64,000 bases of DNA from Paragordius varius. Taxonomy: Eukaryota; Nematomorpha. The notes beneath the pieces were generated by a model that was given only the letters and a program-made list of their open reading frames with translations, was not told the origin of the DNA and did no database searches. A program made the translations under genes and the position numbers. The DNA lies in assembly GCA_964247055.1 (NCBI GenBank), contig OZ176052.1, positions 1,240,001-1,304,000 on the forward strand, given 5' to 3'. This document shows, piece after piece, positions 34,801-49,287 of the stretch (the stretch's first letter is position 1; every line of letters begins with the position of its first letter).

Positions 34801-37800
34801 CTTTTAATTAGGAATATCGAACATTTATCCAATCACCCACCAAACACCTAAAATATTAACTTACTAGTCCAAGAATCTAAAAAATTACATTATTAAATAC
34901 TTTTAATTAGGAATATCAAACATTAATCCAATCACCCACCAAACACCTAAAATATTAACTTACTTGTCCAAGAATCTAAAAATTACATTATAAAAATACT
35001 TTTAATTAGGAATATCGAACATTTATCCAATCACCCAATAAACACCTAAAATATTAACTTACTTGTCAAAGAATCTAAAAATTACATTATAAAAATACTT
35101 TTAATTAGGAATATCGAACATTAATATATCACCCACAACACATCTATATTAACTTACCTGTCCAAGAATCTAATTACATTATTAAAATACTTTTAATTAG
35201 GAATATCGAACATTAATCCAATCACCCAATAAACACCTAAAATATTAACTTACTTGTCCAAGAATCTAAAAATTATATTATAAAAATAGTTTTAATTAGG
35301 AATATCGAACATTAATCCAATCACCCAATAAACACCTAAAATATTAACTTACTTGTCCAAGAATCTAAAAATTACATTATAAAAATACTTTTAATAAGGA
35401 ATATCATACACTAATCCAATCATCCACCGTTTAACATCTAAAATATTAACTTACCTGACCGAGAATCTATTAATTATATTATAAAATACTTTTAATTAGG
35501 AATATCGAACATTAATCCAATCACCCACAACGCACCTAAAATATTAACTTACTTGTCCAAGAATCTAAAAATTACATTATAAAAATACTTTTAATTAGGA
35601 ATATCGAACATTAATCCAATCACCCACCAAACACCTAAAATATTAATTTACTTGTCCAAGAATCTAAATATTCCATTATAAAAATACTTTTAATTAGGAA
35701 TATCGAACATTAATCCAATCACCCACCAAACACCTAAAATATTAACTTACTTGTCCAAGAATCTAAAAATTACATGATAAAAATACTTTTAATTAGGAAT
35801 ATCGAACATTAATCCAATCACCCACCAAACACCTAAAATATTAACTTACTTGTCCAAGAATCTAAAAATTACATGATAAAAATACTTTTAATTAGGAATA
35901 TCGAACAGTAATCCAATCACCTTCCAAACACCTTAAATATTAACTTACTTGTCCAAGAATCTAAAAATTATATTATAAAAATACTTTTAATTAGAATATC
36001 GAACATTAATCCAATCATCCACCTTTTAACATCTAAAATATTAACTTACCTGACCGAGAATCTATTAATTATATTATAAAATACTTTTAATTAGGAATAT
36101 CGAACATTAATCCAATCACCCACAACGCACCTAAAATATTAACTTACTTGTCCAAGAATCTAAAAATTACATTATAAAAATACTCTTAATTAGGAATATC
36201 GAACATTAATCCAATCACCCACCAAACAGCTAAATATTAACTTACTTGTCCAAAAATCTAAAAATTACATTATAAAAATACTTTTATTTAGGAATATCGA
36301 ACATTAATATATCACCCACAACACATCTAAAATATTAACTTACCTGTCCAAGAATCTAAAAATTATATTATAAAAATACTTTTAATAAGGAATATCGAAC
36401 ACTAATCCAATCATCCACCATTTAACATCTAAAATATTAACTTACCTGACCGAGAATCTATTAATTATATTATAAAATACTTTTAATTAGGAATATCGAA
36501 CATTAATCCAATCACCCACAACGCACCTAAAAAATTAACTTACTTGTCCAAATCTAAAAATTACATTATAAAAATACTTTTAATTAGGAATATCGAACAT
36601 TAATCCAATCACCCGCCAAACACCTAAAATATTAGCTTACTTGTCCAAGAATCTAAAAATTACATTATAAAAATACTTTTAATTAGGAATATCGAACATT
36701 AATCCAATCACCCACCAAACACCTAAAATATTAATTTACTTGTCCAAGAATCTAAATATTCCATTATAAAAATACTTTTAATTAGGAATATCGAACATTA
36801 ATCCAATCACCCACCAAACACCTAAAATATTAACTTACTTGTCCAAGAATCTAAAAATTACATGATAAAAATACTTTTAATTAGGAATATCGAACAGTAA
36901 TCCAATCACCCACCAAACACCTAAAATATCAACTTACTTGTCCAAGAATCTAAAAATTATATTATAAATACTTTTAATTAGAATATCGAACACTAATCCA
37001 ATCATCCACCTTTTAACATCTAAAATATTAACTTACCTGACCGAGAATCTATTAATTATATTATAAAATACTTTTAATTAGGAATATCGAACATTAATCC
37101 AATCACCCACAACGCACTTAAAAAATTAACTTACTTGTCCAAATCTAAAAATTACATTATAAAAATACTTTTAATTAGGAAAATCGAACATTAATCCAAT
37201 CACCCGCCAAACACCTAAAATATTAGCTTACTTGTCCAAGAATCTAAAAATTATAAAAATACTTTTAATTAGGAATATCGAACATTTATCCAATCACCCA
37301 ACAAACACCTAAAATATTAACTTACTTGTCCAAGAATCTAAAAATTACATGATAAAAATACTTTTAATTAGGAATATCGAACATTAATCCAATCACCCAC
37401 CAAACACCTAAAATATTAACTTACTTGTCCAAGAATCTAAAAATTACATTATAAAAATACTTTTAATTAGGAATATCGAACATTAATATATCACCCACAA
37501 CACATCTAAAATATTAACTTACTTGTCCAAGAATCTAAAAATTACATGATAAAAATACTTTTAATTAGGAATATCGAACAGTAATCCAATCACCTACCAA
37601 ACACCTTAAATATCAACTTACTTGTCCAAGAATCTAAAAATTATATTATAAATACTTTTAATTAGAATATCGAACACTAATCCAATCATCCACCTTTTAA
37701 CATCTAAAATATTAACTTACCTGACCGAGAATCTATTAATTATATTATAAAATACTTTTAATTAGGAATATCGAACATTAATCCAATCACCCACAACGCA

Positions 37801-40800
37801 CCTAAAATATTAACTTACTTGTCCAAGAATCTAAAAATTACATTATAAAAATACTCTTAATTAGGAATATCGAACATTAATCCAATCACCCACCAAACAG
37901 CTAAATATTAACTTACTTGTCCAAAAATCTAAAAATTACATTATAAAAATACTTTTATTTAGGAATATCGAACATTAATATATCACCCACAACACATCTA
38001 AAATATTAACTTACCTGTCCAAGAATCTAAAAATTATATTATAAAAATACTTTTAATAAGGAATATCGAACACTAATCCAATCATCCACCATTTAACATC
38101 TAAAATATTAACTTACCTGACCGAGAATCTATTAATTATATTATAAAATACTTTTAATTAGGAATATCGAACATTAATCCAATCACCCACAACGCACCTA
38201 AAAAATTAACTTACTTGTCCAAATCTAAAAATTACATTATAAAAATACTTTTAATTAGGAATATCGAACATTATTCCAATCACCCGCCAAACACCTAAAA
38301 TATTAGCTTACTTGTCCAAGAATCTAAAAATTACATTATAAAAATACTTTTAATTAGGAATATCGAACATTAATCCAATCACCCACCAAACACCTAAAAT
38401 ATTAATTTACTTGTCCAAGAATCTAAATATTCCATTATAAAAATACTTTTAATTAGGAATATCGAACATTAATCCAATCACCCACCAAACACCTAAAATA
38501 TTAACTTACTTGTCCAAGAATCTAAAAATTACATGATAAAAATACTTTTAATTAGGAATATCGAACAGTAATCCAATCACCCACCAAACACCTAAAATAT
38601 CAACTTACTTGTCCAAGAATCTAAAAATTATATTATAAATACTTTTAATTAGAATATCGAACACTAATCCAATCATCCACCTTTTAACATCTAAAATATT
38701 AACTTACCTGACCGAGAATCTATTAATTATATTATAAAATACTTTTAATTAGGAATATCGAACATTAATCCAATCACCCACAACGCACCTAAAATATTAA
38801 CTTACTTGTCCAAGAATCTAAAAATTACATTATAAAAATACTCTTAATTAGGAATATCGAACATTAATCCAATCACCCACCAAACACCTAAAATATTAAT
38901 TTACTTGTCCAAGAATCTAAATATTCCATTATAAAAATACTTTTAATTAGGAATATCGAACATTAATATATCACCCACAACACATCTAAAATATTAACTT
39001 ACTTGTCCAAGAATCTAAAAATTACATGATAAAAATACTTTTAATTAGGAATATCGAACAGTAATCCAATCACCTACCAAACACCTTAAATATCAACTTA
39101 CTTGTCCAAGAATCTAAAAATTATATTATAAATACTTTTAATTAGAATATCGAACACTAATCCAATCATCCACCTTTTAACATCTAAAATATTAACTTAC
39201 CTGACCGAGAATCTATTAATTATATTATAAAATACTTTTAATTAGGAATATCGAACATTAATCCAATCACCCACAACGCACCTAAAATATTAACTTACTT
39301 GTCCAAGAATCTAAAAATTACATTATAAAAATACTCTTAATTAGGAATATCGAACATTAATCCAATCACCCACCAAACAGCTAAATATTAACTTACTTGT
39401 CCAAAAATCTAAAAATTACATTATAAAAATACTTTTATTTAGGAATATCGAACATTAATCCAATCACCCGCCAAACACCTAAAATATTAGCTTACTTGTC
39501 CAAGAATCTAAAAATTATAAAAATACTTTTAATTAGGAATATCGAACATTTATCCAATCACCCAACAAACACCTAAAATATTAACTTACCTGACCGAGAA
39601 TCTATTAATTATATTATAAAATACTTTTAATTAGGAATATCGAACATTAATCCAATCACCCACCAAACACCTAAAATATTAACTTACTTGTCCAAGAATC
39701 TAAAAATTAGATTATAAAATACTTTTAATTAGGAATATCGAACATTAATCCAATCAACCACCAAACACCTAAAATATTAACTTACTTGTCCAAGAATCTA
39801 AAAATCACATTATAAAATACTTTTAATTAGGAATATCGAACATTTATCCAATCACCCACCAAACACCTAAAATATTAACTTACTAGTCCAAGAATCTAAA
39901 AATAAATTATAAAAATACTTTTAATTAGGAATATCGAACATTACTCCAATCACCAACCAAACACCTAAAATATTAACTTACTTGTCCAAGAATCTAAAAA
40001 TTACATTATAAAAATACTTTTAATTAGGAATATCGAACATTAATCCAATCACCCACCAAACACCTAAAATATTAACTTACTTGTCCAAGAATCTAAAAAT
40101 TACATTATAAAAATACTTTTAATTAGGAATATCGAACATTTATCCAATCACCCACCAAACACCTAAAATATTAACTTACTTGTCCAAGAATCTAAAAATT
40201 AGATTATAAAATACTTTTAATTAGGAATATCGAACATTTATCCAATCACCCACCAAACACCTAAAATATTAACTTACTAGTCCAAGAATCTAAAAAATTA
40301 CATTATTAAATACTTTTAATTAGGAATATCAAACATTAATCCAATCACCCACCAAACACCTAAAATATTAACTTACTTGTCCAAGAATCTAAAAATTACA
40401 TTATAAAAATACTTTTAATTAGGAATATCGAACATTTATCCAATCACCCAATAAACACCTAAAATATTAACTTACTTGTCAAAGAATCTAAAAATTACAT
40501 TATAAAAATACTTTTAATTAGGAATATCGAACATTAATATATCACCCACAACACATCTATATTAACTTACCTGTCCAAGAATCTAATTACATTATTAAAA
40601 TACTTTTAATTAGGAATATCGAACATTAATCCAATCACCCAATAAACACCTAAAATATTAACTTACTTGTCCAAGAATCTAAAAATTATATTATAAAAAT
40701 AGTTTTAATTAGGAATATCGAACATTAATCCAATCACCCAATAAACACCTAAAATATTAACTTACTTGTCCAAGAATCTAAAAATTACATTATAAAAATA

Positions 40801-43800
40801 CTTTTAATAAGGAATATCATACACTAATCCAATCATCCACCGTTTAACATCTAAAATATTAACTTACCTGACCGAGAATCTATTAATTATATTATAAAAT
40901 ACTTTTAATTAGGAATATCGAACATTAATCCAATCACCCACAACGCACCTAAAATATTAACTTACTTGTCCAAGAATCTAAAAATTACATGATAAAAATA
41001 CTTTTAATTAGGAATATCGAACATTAATCCAATCACCCACAACGCACCTAAAAAATTAACTTACTTGTCCAAATCTAAAAATTACATTATAAAAATACTT
41101 TTAATTAGGAATATCGAACATTAATCCAATCACCCGCCAAACACCTAAAATATTAGCTTACTTGTCCAAGAATCTAAAAATTACATTATAAAAATACTTT
41201 TAATTAGGAATATCGAACATTAATCCAATCACCCACCAAACACCTAAAATATTAATTTACTTGTCCAAGAATCTAAATATTCCATTATAAAAATACTTTT
41301 AATTAGGAATATCGAACATTAATCCAATCACCCACCAAACACCTAAAATATTAACTTACTTGTCCAAGAATCTAAAAATTACATGATAAAAATACTTTTA
41401 ATTAGGAATATCGAACATTAATCCAATCACCCACCAAACACCTAAAATATTAACTTACTTGTCCAAGAATCTAAAAATTACATGATAAAAATACTTTTAA
41501 TTAGGAATATCGAACAGTAATCCAATCACCTACCAAACACCTTAAATATTAACTTACTTGTCCAAGAATCTAAAAATTATATTATAAAAATACTTTTAAT
41601 TAGAATATCGAACACTAATCCAATCATCCACCTTTTAACATCTAAAATATTAACTTACCTGACCGAGAATCTATTAATTATATTATAAAATACTTTTAAT
41701 TAGGAATATCGAACATTAATCCAATCACCCACAACGCACCTAAAATATTAACTTACTTGTCCAAGAATCTAAAAATTACATTATAAAAATACTCTTAATT
41801 AGGAATATCGAACATTAATCCAATCACCCACCAAACAGCTAAATATTAACTTACTTGTCCAAAAATCTAAAAATTACATTATAAAAATACTTTTATTTAG
41901 GAATATCGAACATTAATATATCACCCACAACACATCTAAAATATTAACTTACCTGTCCAAGAATCTAAAAATTATATTATAAAAATACTTTTAATAAGGA
42001 ATATCGAACACTAATCCAATCATCCACCATTTAACATCTAAAATATTAACTTACCTGACCGAGAATCTATTAATTATATTATAAAATACTTTTAATTAGG
42101 AATATCGAACATTAATCCAATCACCCACAACGCACCTAAAAAATTAACTTACTTGTCCAAATCTAAAAATTACATTATAAAAATACTTTTAATTAGGAAT
42201 ATCGAACATTAATCCAATCACCCGCCAAACACCTAAAATATTAGCTTACTTGTCCAAGAATCTAAAAATTACATTATAAAAATACTTTTAATTAGGAATA
42301 TCGAACATTAATCCAATCACCCACCAAACACCTAAAATATTAATTTACTTGTCCAAGAATCTAAATATTCCATTATAAAAATACTTTTAATTAGGAATAT
42401 CGAACATTAATCCAATCACCCACCAAACACCTAAAATATTAACTTACTTGTCCAAGAATCTAAAAATTACATGATAAAAATACTTTTAATTAGGAATATC
42501 GAACAGTAATCCAATCACCCACCAAACACCTAAAATATCAACTTACTTGTCCAAGAATCTAAAAATTATATTATAAATACTTTTAATTAGAATATCGAAC
42601 ACTAATCCAATCATCCACCTTTTAACATCTAAAATATTAACTTACCTGACCGAGAATCTATTAATTATATTATAAAATACTTTTAATTAGGAATATCGAA
42701 CATTAATCCAATCACCCACAACGCACCTAAAAAATTAACTTACTTGTCCAAATCTAAAAATTACATTATAAAAATACTTTTAATTAGGAATATCGAACAT
42801 TAATCCAATCACCCGCCAAACACCTAAAATATTAGCTTACTTGTCCAAGAATCTAAAAATTATAAAAATACTTTTAATTAGGAATATCGAACATTTATCC
42901 AATCACCCAACAAACACCTAAAATATTAACTTACTTGTCCAAGAATCTAAAAATTACATGATAAAAATACTTTTAATTAGGAATATCGAACATTAATCCA
43001 ATCACCCACCAAACACCTAAAATATTAACTTACTTGTCCAAGAATCTAAAAATTACATTATAAAAATACTTTTAATTAGGAATATCGAACATTAATATAT
43101 CACCCACAACACATCTAAAATATTAACTTACTTGTCCAAGAATCTAAAAATTACATGATAAAAATACTTTTAATTAGGAATATCGAACAGTAATCCAATC
43201 ACCTACCAAACACCTTAAATATCAACTTACTTGTCCAAGAATCTAAAAATTATATTATAAATACTTTTAATTAGAATATCGAACACTAATCCAATCATCC
43301 ACCTTTTAACATCTAAAATATTAACTTACCTGACCGAGAATCTATTAATTATATTATAAAATACTTTTAATTAGGAATATCGAACATTAATCCAATCACC
43401 CACAACGCACCTAAAATATTAACTTACTTGTCCAAGAATCTAAAAATTACATTATAAAAATACTCTTAATTAGGAATATCGAACATTAATCCAATCACCC
43501 ACCAAACAGCTAAATATTAACTTACTTGTCCAAAAATCTAAAAATTACATTATAAAAATACTTTTATTTAGGAATATCGAACATTAATCCAATCACCCGC
43601 CAAACACCTAAAATATTAGCTTACTTGTCCAAGAATCTAAAAATTATAAAAATACTTTTAATTAGGAATATCGAACATTTATCCAATCACCCAACAAACA
43701 CCTAAAATATTAACTTACTTGTCCAAGAATCTAAAAATTACATGATAAAAATACTTTTAATTAGGAATATCGAACATTAATCCAATCACCCACCAAACAC

Positions 43801-45911
43801 CTAAAATATTAACTTACTTGTCCAAGAATCTAAAAATTACATTATAAAAATACTTTTAATTAGGAATATCGAACATTAATATATCACCCACAACACATCT
43901 AAAATATTAACTTACTTGTCCAAGAATCTAAAAATTACATGATAAAAATACTTTTAATTAGGAATATCGAACAGTAATCCAATCACCTACCAAACACCTT
44001 AAATATCAACTTACTTGTCCAAGAATCTAAAAATTATATTATAAATACTTTTAATTAGAATATCGAACACTAATCCAATCATCCACCTTTTAACATCTAA
44101 AATATTAACTTACCTGACCGAGAATCTATTAATTATATTATAAAATACTTTTAATTAGGAATATCGAACATTAATCCAATCACCCACAACGCACCTAAAA
44201 TATTAACTTACTTGTCCAAGAATCTAAAAATTACATTATAAAAATACTCTTAATTAGGAATATCGAACATTAATCCAATCACCCACCAAACAGCTAAATA
44301 TTAACTTACTTGTCCAAAAATCTAAAAATTACATTATAAAAATACTTTTATTTAGGAATATCGAACATTAATATATCACCCACAACACATCTAAAATATT
44401 AACTTACCTGTCCAAGAATCTAAAAATTACATTATTAAAATACTTTTAATTAGGAATATCGAACATTAATCCAATCTAAACACCTAAAATATTAACTTAC
44501 TTGTCCAAGAATCTAAAAATTATATTATAAAAATACTTTTAATTAGGAATATCGAACATTAATCCAATCACCCAATAAACACCTAAAATATTAACTTACT
44601 TGTCCAAGAATCTAAAAATTACATTATAAAAATACTTTTAATTAGGAATATCGAACATTAATCCAATCACCCACCAAACACCTAAAATATTAATTTACTT
44701 GTCCAAGAATCTAAATATTCCATTATAAAAATACTTTTAATTAGGAATATCGAACATTAATCCAATCACCCACCAAACACCTAAAATATTAACTTACTTG
44801 TCCAAGAATCTAAAAATTACATGATAAAAATACGTTTAATTAGGAATATCGAACATTAATTCAATCACCCACAACGCACCTAAAATATTAACTTACTTGT
44901 CCAAGAATCTAAAAATTACATTATTAAAATACTTTTAATTAGGAATATCGAACATTAATCCAATCACCCAATAAACACCTAAAATATTAACTTACTTGTC
45001 CAAGAATCTAAAAATTACATTATAAAAATACTTTTAATTAGGAACGAATATTAATCCAATCACCCACCAAACACCTAAAATATTAACTTACTTGTCCAAG
45101 AATCTAAAAATTACATTATAAAAATACTTTTAATTAGGAATATCGAACATTAATATATCACCCACAACACATCTAAAATATTAACTTACCTGTCCAAGAA
45201 TCTAAAAATTATATTATAAAAATACTTTTAATAAGGAATATCGAACACTAATCCAATCATCCACCATTTAACATCTAAAATATTAACTTACCTGACCGAG
45301 AATCTATTAATTATATTATAAAATACTTTTAATTAGGAATATCGTACATTAATCCAATCACCCACAACGCACCTAAAAAATTAACTTACTTGTCCAAATC
45401 TAAAAATTACATTATAAAAATACTTTTAATTAGGAATATCGAACATTAATCCAATCACCCGCCAAACACCTAAAATATTAGCTTACTTGTCCAAGAATCT
45501 AAAAATTACATTATAAAAATACTTTTAATTAGGAATATCGAACATTAATCCAATCACCCACCAAACACCTAAAATATTAATTTACTTGTCCAAGAATCTA
45601 AATATTCCATTATAAAAATACTTTTAATTAGGAATATCGAACATTAATCCAATCACCCACCAAACACCTAAAATATTAACTTACTTGTCCAAGAATCTAA
45701 AAATTACATGATAAAATTACTTTTAATTAGGAATATCGAACATTAATCCAATCACCCACCAAACACCTAAAATATTAACTTACTTGTCCAAGAATCTAAA
45801 AATTACATGATAAAAATACTTTTAATTAGGAATATCGAACAGTAATCCAATCACCTACCAAACACCTTAAATATTAACTTACTTGTCCAAGAATCTAAAA
45901 ATTATATTATA
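31859..45911. repeat. Satellite array, about 98-99-bp monomers, left of the LINE
   Basis: Tandem units share the core GGAATATCGAACATTAATCC, followed by a variable ACCCACCAAACACC segment, then AACTTACTTGTCCAAGAATC and an AT-rich spacer. Monomer variants recur in fixed order: a class with ATATATCACCC, one with CATCCACC and ACCGAGAATC, one with ACAACGCACC and a deletion before TCTAAA, one with ACCCGCC and ATTAGC. That order defines higher-order units. The + strand monomer has about 20 C and 5 G. No ORF of substance and no RNA gene is seen. Confidence 0.97.
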
Positions 45912-48900
45912 ATAATAATATAATAATAATAATAATTACATTATATGATATCACTCTTTCGAGCGGTCATATTCGTAAACTATTTCGCCATAGAACCCTG
46001 TCTAAGGCGTCTTCGCGTTTTAGGTTCAGTTTTGCCATGTCCCTCTTAACTGTATCTATCCATCGCGTTTTAGGGCGCCCTTTTCCCCTCTTGCCTTTTA
46101 CAATATAATCATCAATCATTTTACCAATGTAATTTTTATCTCTTCTTTCAACATGTCCAAACCATCTTAAACGATTTACCATCATCTTTTGCGTTACCGA
46201 TTTGATTTCCGTACTTCCTCTTATGTAGACATTCTTCACCTTGTCATTCCTCGTTACACCGCACATCAATCTAAGCATTCTCATTTCAGTAACCTCAAAG
46301 TGTCTCTCTTCTGATTTCTTTATTGCCCATGTCTGTGAGTTGTACATCATTGTTGGTTGTACAACAGCACTGTAAATCTTACCCTTTACTTTTAGGTCAA
46401 TATTTTTGTCGCACAAAACACTTGAGATCTTTTTATAATTTGCCCAACTATTTCGAATTCTTAAATTAATATCAAGTGTTAAAGAACCATCAGCTGCTAA
46501 TATCGCTCCTAAATATCTGCATTCTTCCTGACCTTTTAATACCCACCCTTCTTCTAATTCTATTTCTCGTTTTTTCCCGCCAAAATTTATCAGTTCCGTT
46601 TTCTTTTTGTTAACTTTTAATCCGCATCGTCGTAACACATCGATCCATTTACCCACCGATTCTTTTAATTCATGCAACTCGTCTGACAGCACTATTAGGT
46701 CGTCTGCATAAAGAAAATACCAGCCATCGTGTTGTCCTACTTCTTTTGAAATTTCGTCCATGCATATTATAAATAATAACGGGCTGATTGCAGACCCCTG
46801 ATAGACCCCTTCGTTTATTTTAATAGGACCTGATATTCCCTGGTGTGTTTTAATTTTCGTTTGGTGTGATTCATACATGCTTTTTAAAATCTTTATGTAA
46901 CTTTCAGGGACCTTTTTTCGTCTTAAGCTCCACCATATTGTGCTCCGAGGTATTCTGTCAAATGCCTTTTCAATATCAATACAAATACCATGCAACTCCT
47001 TTTTCATTTCTAAATGCTTCTCGATTAGCCTTCTTACTGCGTGAATTGGATCAATGGTGGATTTTCCTGGAATAAAACCAAATTGATTACCCTCTATACT
47101 AACCATTTTTCTTATTCTTTTCTCTAGTACTTTCTCAAATAACTTCATTGTATGCGACATCAATCTTATCCCTCTGTAATTATTACAATCATTAATATCT
47201 CCTTTACCCTTGAAAATGGGAACAGTGAAACTCTCCTTCCATTCGGTTGGTATCATACCTGTAGTAACTACATTATTAAAAATATCCGCTAAAAATTCAA
47301 TACCTTTCTCTGACAATATTTTCCAACAGTTTATGTTAATATCGTCTGGACCTGCAGCCTTATTTATTGACATCTCTTCTAAACCAGCCTGGACTTCTTC
47401 CCTTGTTATACTTTCAATATGCGCAGATTTATAATCTGGTGTTTCGGGTAAACTTGTTTCACTGACGCCCAATTCAAGTTCCTGGAAATATTCTTTCCAC
47501 CTTTTCAATATTTTCGCTTCCTCAACGAGTAATTTGCCTTTTTTATCTTTAATGGCTGTCGCATAAGGGGGCAAGTCCAGCTTTCTTCTTTGTCTTTGTC
47601 GAGCAATTTTAAAAACTTTGTTTAAACCTTGCTTACTGTTCAACTCTTCATATAATGATGCCGTCTTTTCTTTTTTGACCAATCTTACAAGCCTTTTAAG
47701 TTCCTTATTAATCCTTTTATATTTTTCCTTGTCTTCTGCTTGGTGGGTAAACCTCCACGTTTTAAAAGCTTTTCTTTTCTCTTGCGATTTCAGAATTATT
47801 TTTTCGTCTTTCAGCCATGCCTCTCTATAAACCTGATTTCTGCCACCTTTCATTCCGCACACCTTAACTCCCGCCTCTCTTATATTTTTTGCCACCTGAG
47901 ACCAAACACTTTCTGGATCACTGTTCCTCTCTAGTATGCCTACCGTTTCTACAAATCTTTCTTTACTGTTTCTTAGAGAATCCCATTTAATTACCTTCGG
48001 CGCTATAGGCTTAGGCTTTTTGGCATTTATTGGTATATCTGTCATATATTTACACATAATTAAATTGTGTTGTGTGCTAATCTGCAAGTTAGGTATCACT
48101 TTGCAGTCCAAAACAAACTTTAAAGACTTTCGTGGCACTAGAATATAATCAATTTGTGACTTCTTATTTCCACTTTCGTAGGTAATTAAGTGGCTCTCCC
48201 TTTTCGTAAAAAAAGTATTTGTTATAGCAAAGTTATAAGATTGGGCAAATCTTAATAAACTAGCCCCTTCTTCATTTATAACCCCGTAACCTTTTCCGCC
48301 GTGCCAAGGTTCAAAACCTCTCCTATCTTGTCCCACATGCCCGTTGAAATCACCACAAAATATAATTTCTCTGTCTTTCGTTAATGAAGTCATTTCTGCG
48401 TCTAACAAATCATAAAATTTATCTTTCTCTGGTTTAGTTAAACCTATCTGGGGGGCATAAACGCTAAAGATAGTAAAAACCCTCTTATTTAACAATACGT
48501 CGACACTTATGATTCTACTGTCAGCACGTCTAACCTCAATTACTTGATTGGCAAATCTTGGGCACACTATTATGGCAACCCCACAGTAACCATCCGTAGA
48601 ACCTGAATAAAACATTTTATAATTACCCTCTAACGTCTTAGTACCATTTCCACGGTATCTGGTCTCCTGAATGCACAAAAAATTTACTTTTTTTTACCCT
48701 CATAGTTTCAACTAAATCATATAACTTACTTTTTAACGAACCAACATTTATACTGGCAAAACACATTCTACAACCTTCCTTATCCCTATTGGCCCCTACC
48801 TCCGTGCAGCGACTGGCCGGGTCTGGCCTGCACGCCTTACAAAAAACACTCATAAAAAACAAAAATACAATAAAGAAGAAGAATAATGTAGATAATAAAC

Positions 48901-49287
48901 ACTAAGATATATAGTAACTAATATATAAAGCAACTAAAAAAGAATCAAAAGATTTTAACCAAAAATATAATAATAATAATCTAAAAAAGAATCAAAAATT
49001 TTAACCAAAAATATAATAATAATAATAATTAAAAAAGAAATACATAAATATATATCAATTAGTAAAAATGAAATAAAATAGAATACGAATCCTATTGAAT
49101 TGGAATATTTTTCTAAGGTAATTTCGTGCATTTTTTGAAAGAATGAGAAAAACTGATAAAAGATAGAATAAACTTGGAAAATAAATAGATAACAATGATA
49201 ATTATAATATATGTTATAAGTAATAAGAATTGTATTTGAAGGTGTCGAGCACGCGGGTGTAAAACAGCTGTTTTAAAAAAAAAAAAA
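45912..49287 (-). mobile_element. RTE-like LINE, nearly whole, inserted in the satellite
   Basis: The element lies within one satellite monomer. A 15-bp target duplication (AAAAATTATATTATA) sits at 45897-45911 and again ending at 49302; an A-run (49275-49292) abuts the right copy. On the minus strand the ORF ends about 20 bases before a TAA-type microsatellite tail (45912-45945). A very short 3' UTR with a simple-repeat tail is typical of the RTE clade. The 5' part (about 48863-49274) is AT-rich leader without a clear ORF. One frame break is seen near the start of the ORF. Confidence 0.93.
45967..48862 (-). CDS. LINE polyprotein: AP endonuclease plus reverse transcriptase
   Basis: A 903-codon frame runs from 48678 down to a stop at 45967. 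Endonuclease motifs come first: QETRYRG, FSVYAPQIG, FCGDFNGHVG, SQIDYILV and STQHNLIM. Reverse-transcriptase blocks follow: NNYRGIRLMSHTMKLFEK, GFIPGKSTIDPIHAVR, GICIDIEKAFDRIPR, GVYQGSAISPLLFIICMDE and the catalytic FLYADDLIVLS. The C-terminal tail has RMLRLMCGVTR, RLRWFGHVERRD and GKRGKGRPKTRW. The protein starts further upstream: an overlapping frame (48862-48638) encodes the endonuclease beginning, FASINVGSLKSKLYDLVETM, and the two frames differ by one base in the A-run of the AGGGTAAAAAAAAG stretch near 48695. So this copy has one frame break, or there is a sequencing error in a homopolymer. Function: target-primed reverse transcription. Otherwise intact, implying recent activity. Confidence 0.95.

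Noticed and set aside
46866-48148. Several plus-strand ORFs of 60-75 codons within the LINE
   Set aside because: They are antisense shadows of the LINE polyprotein.
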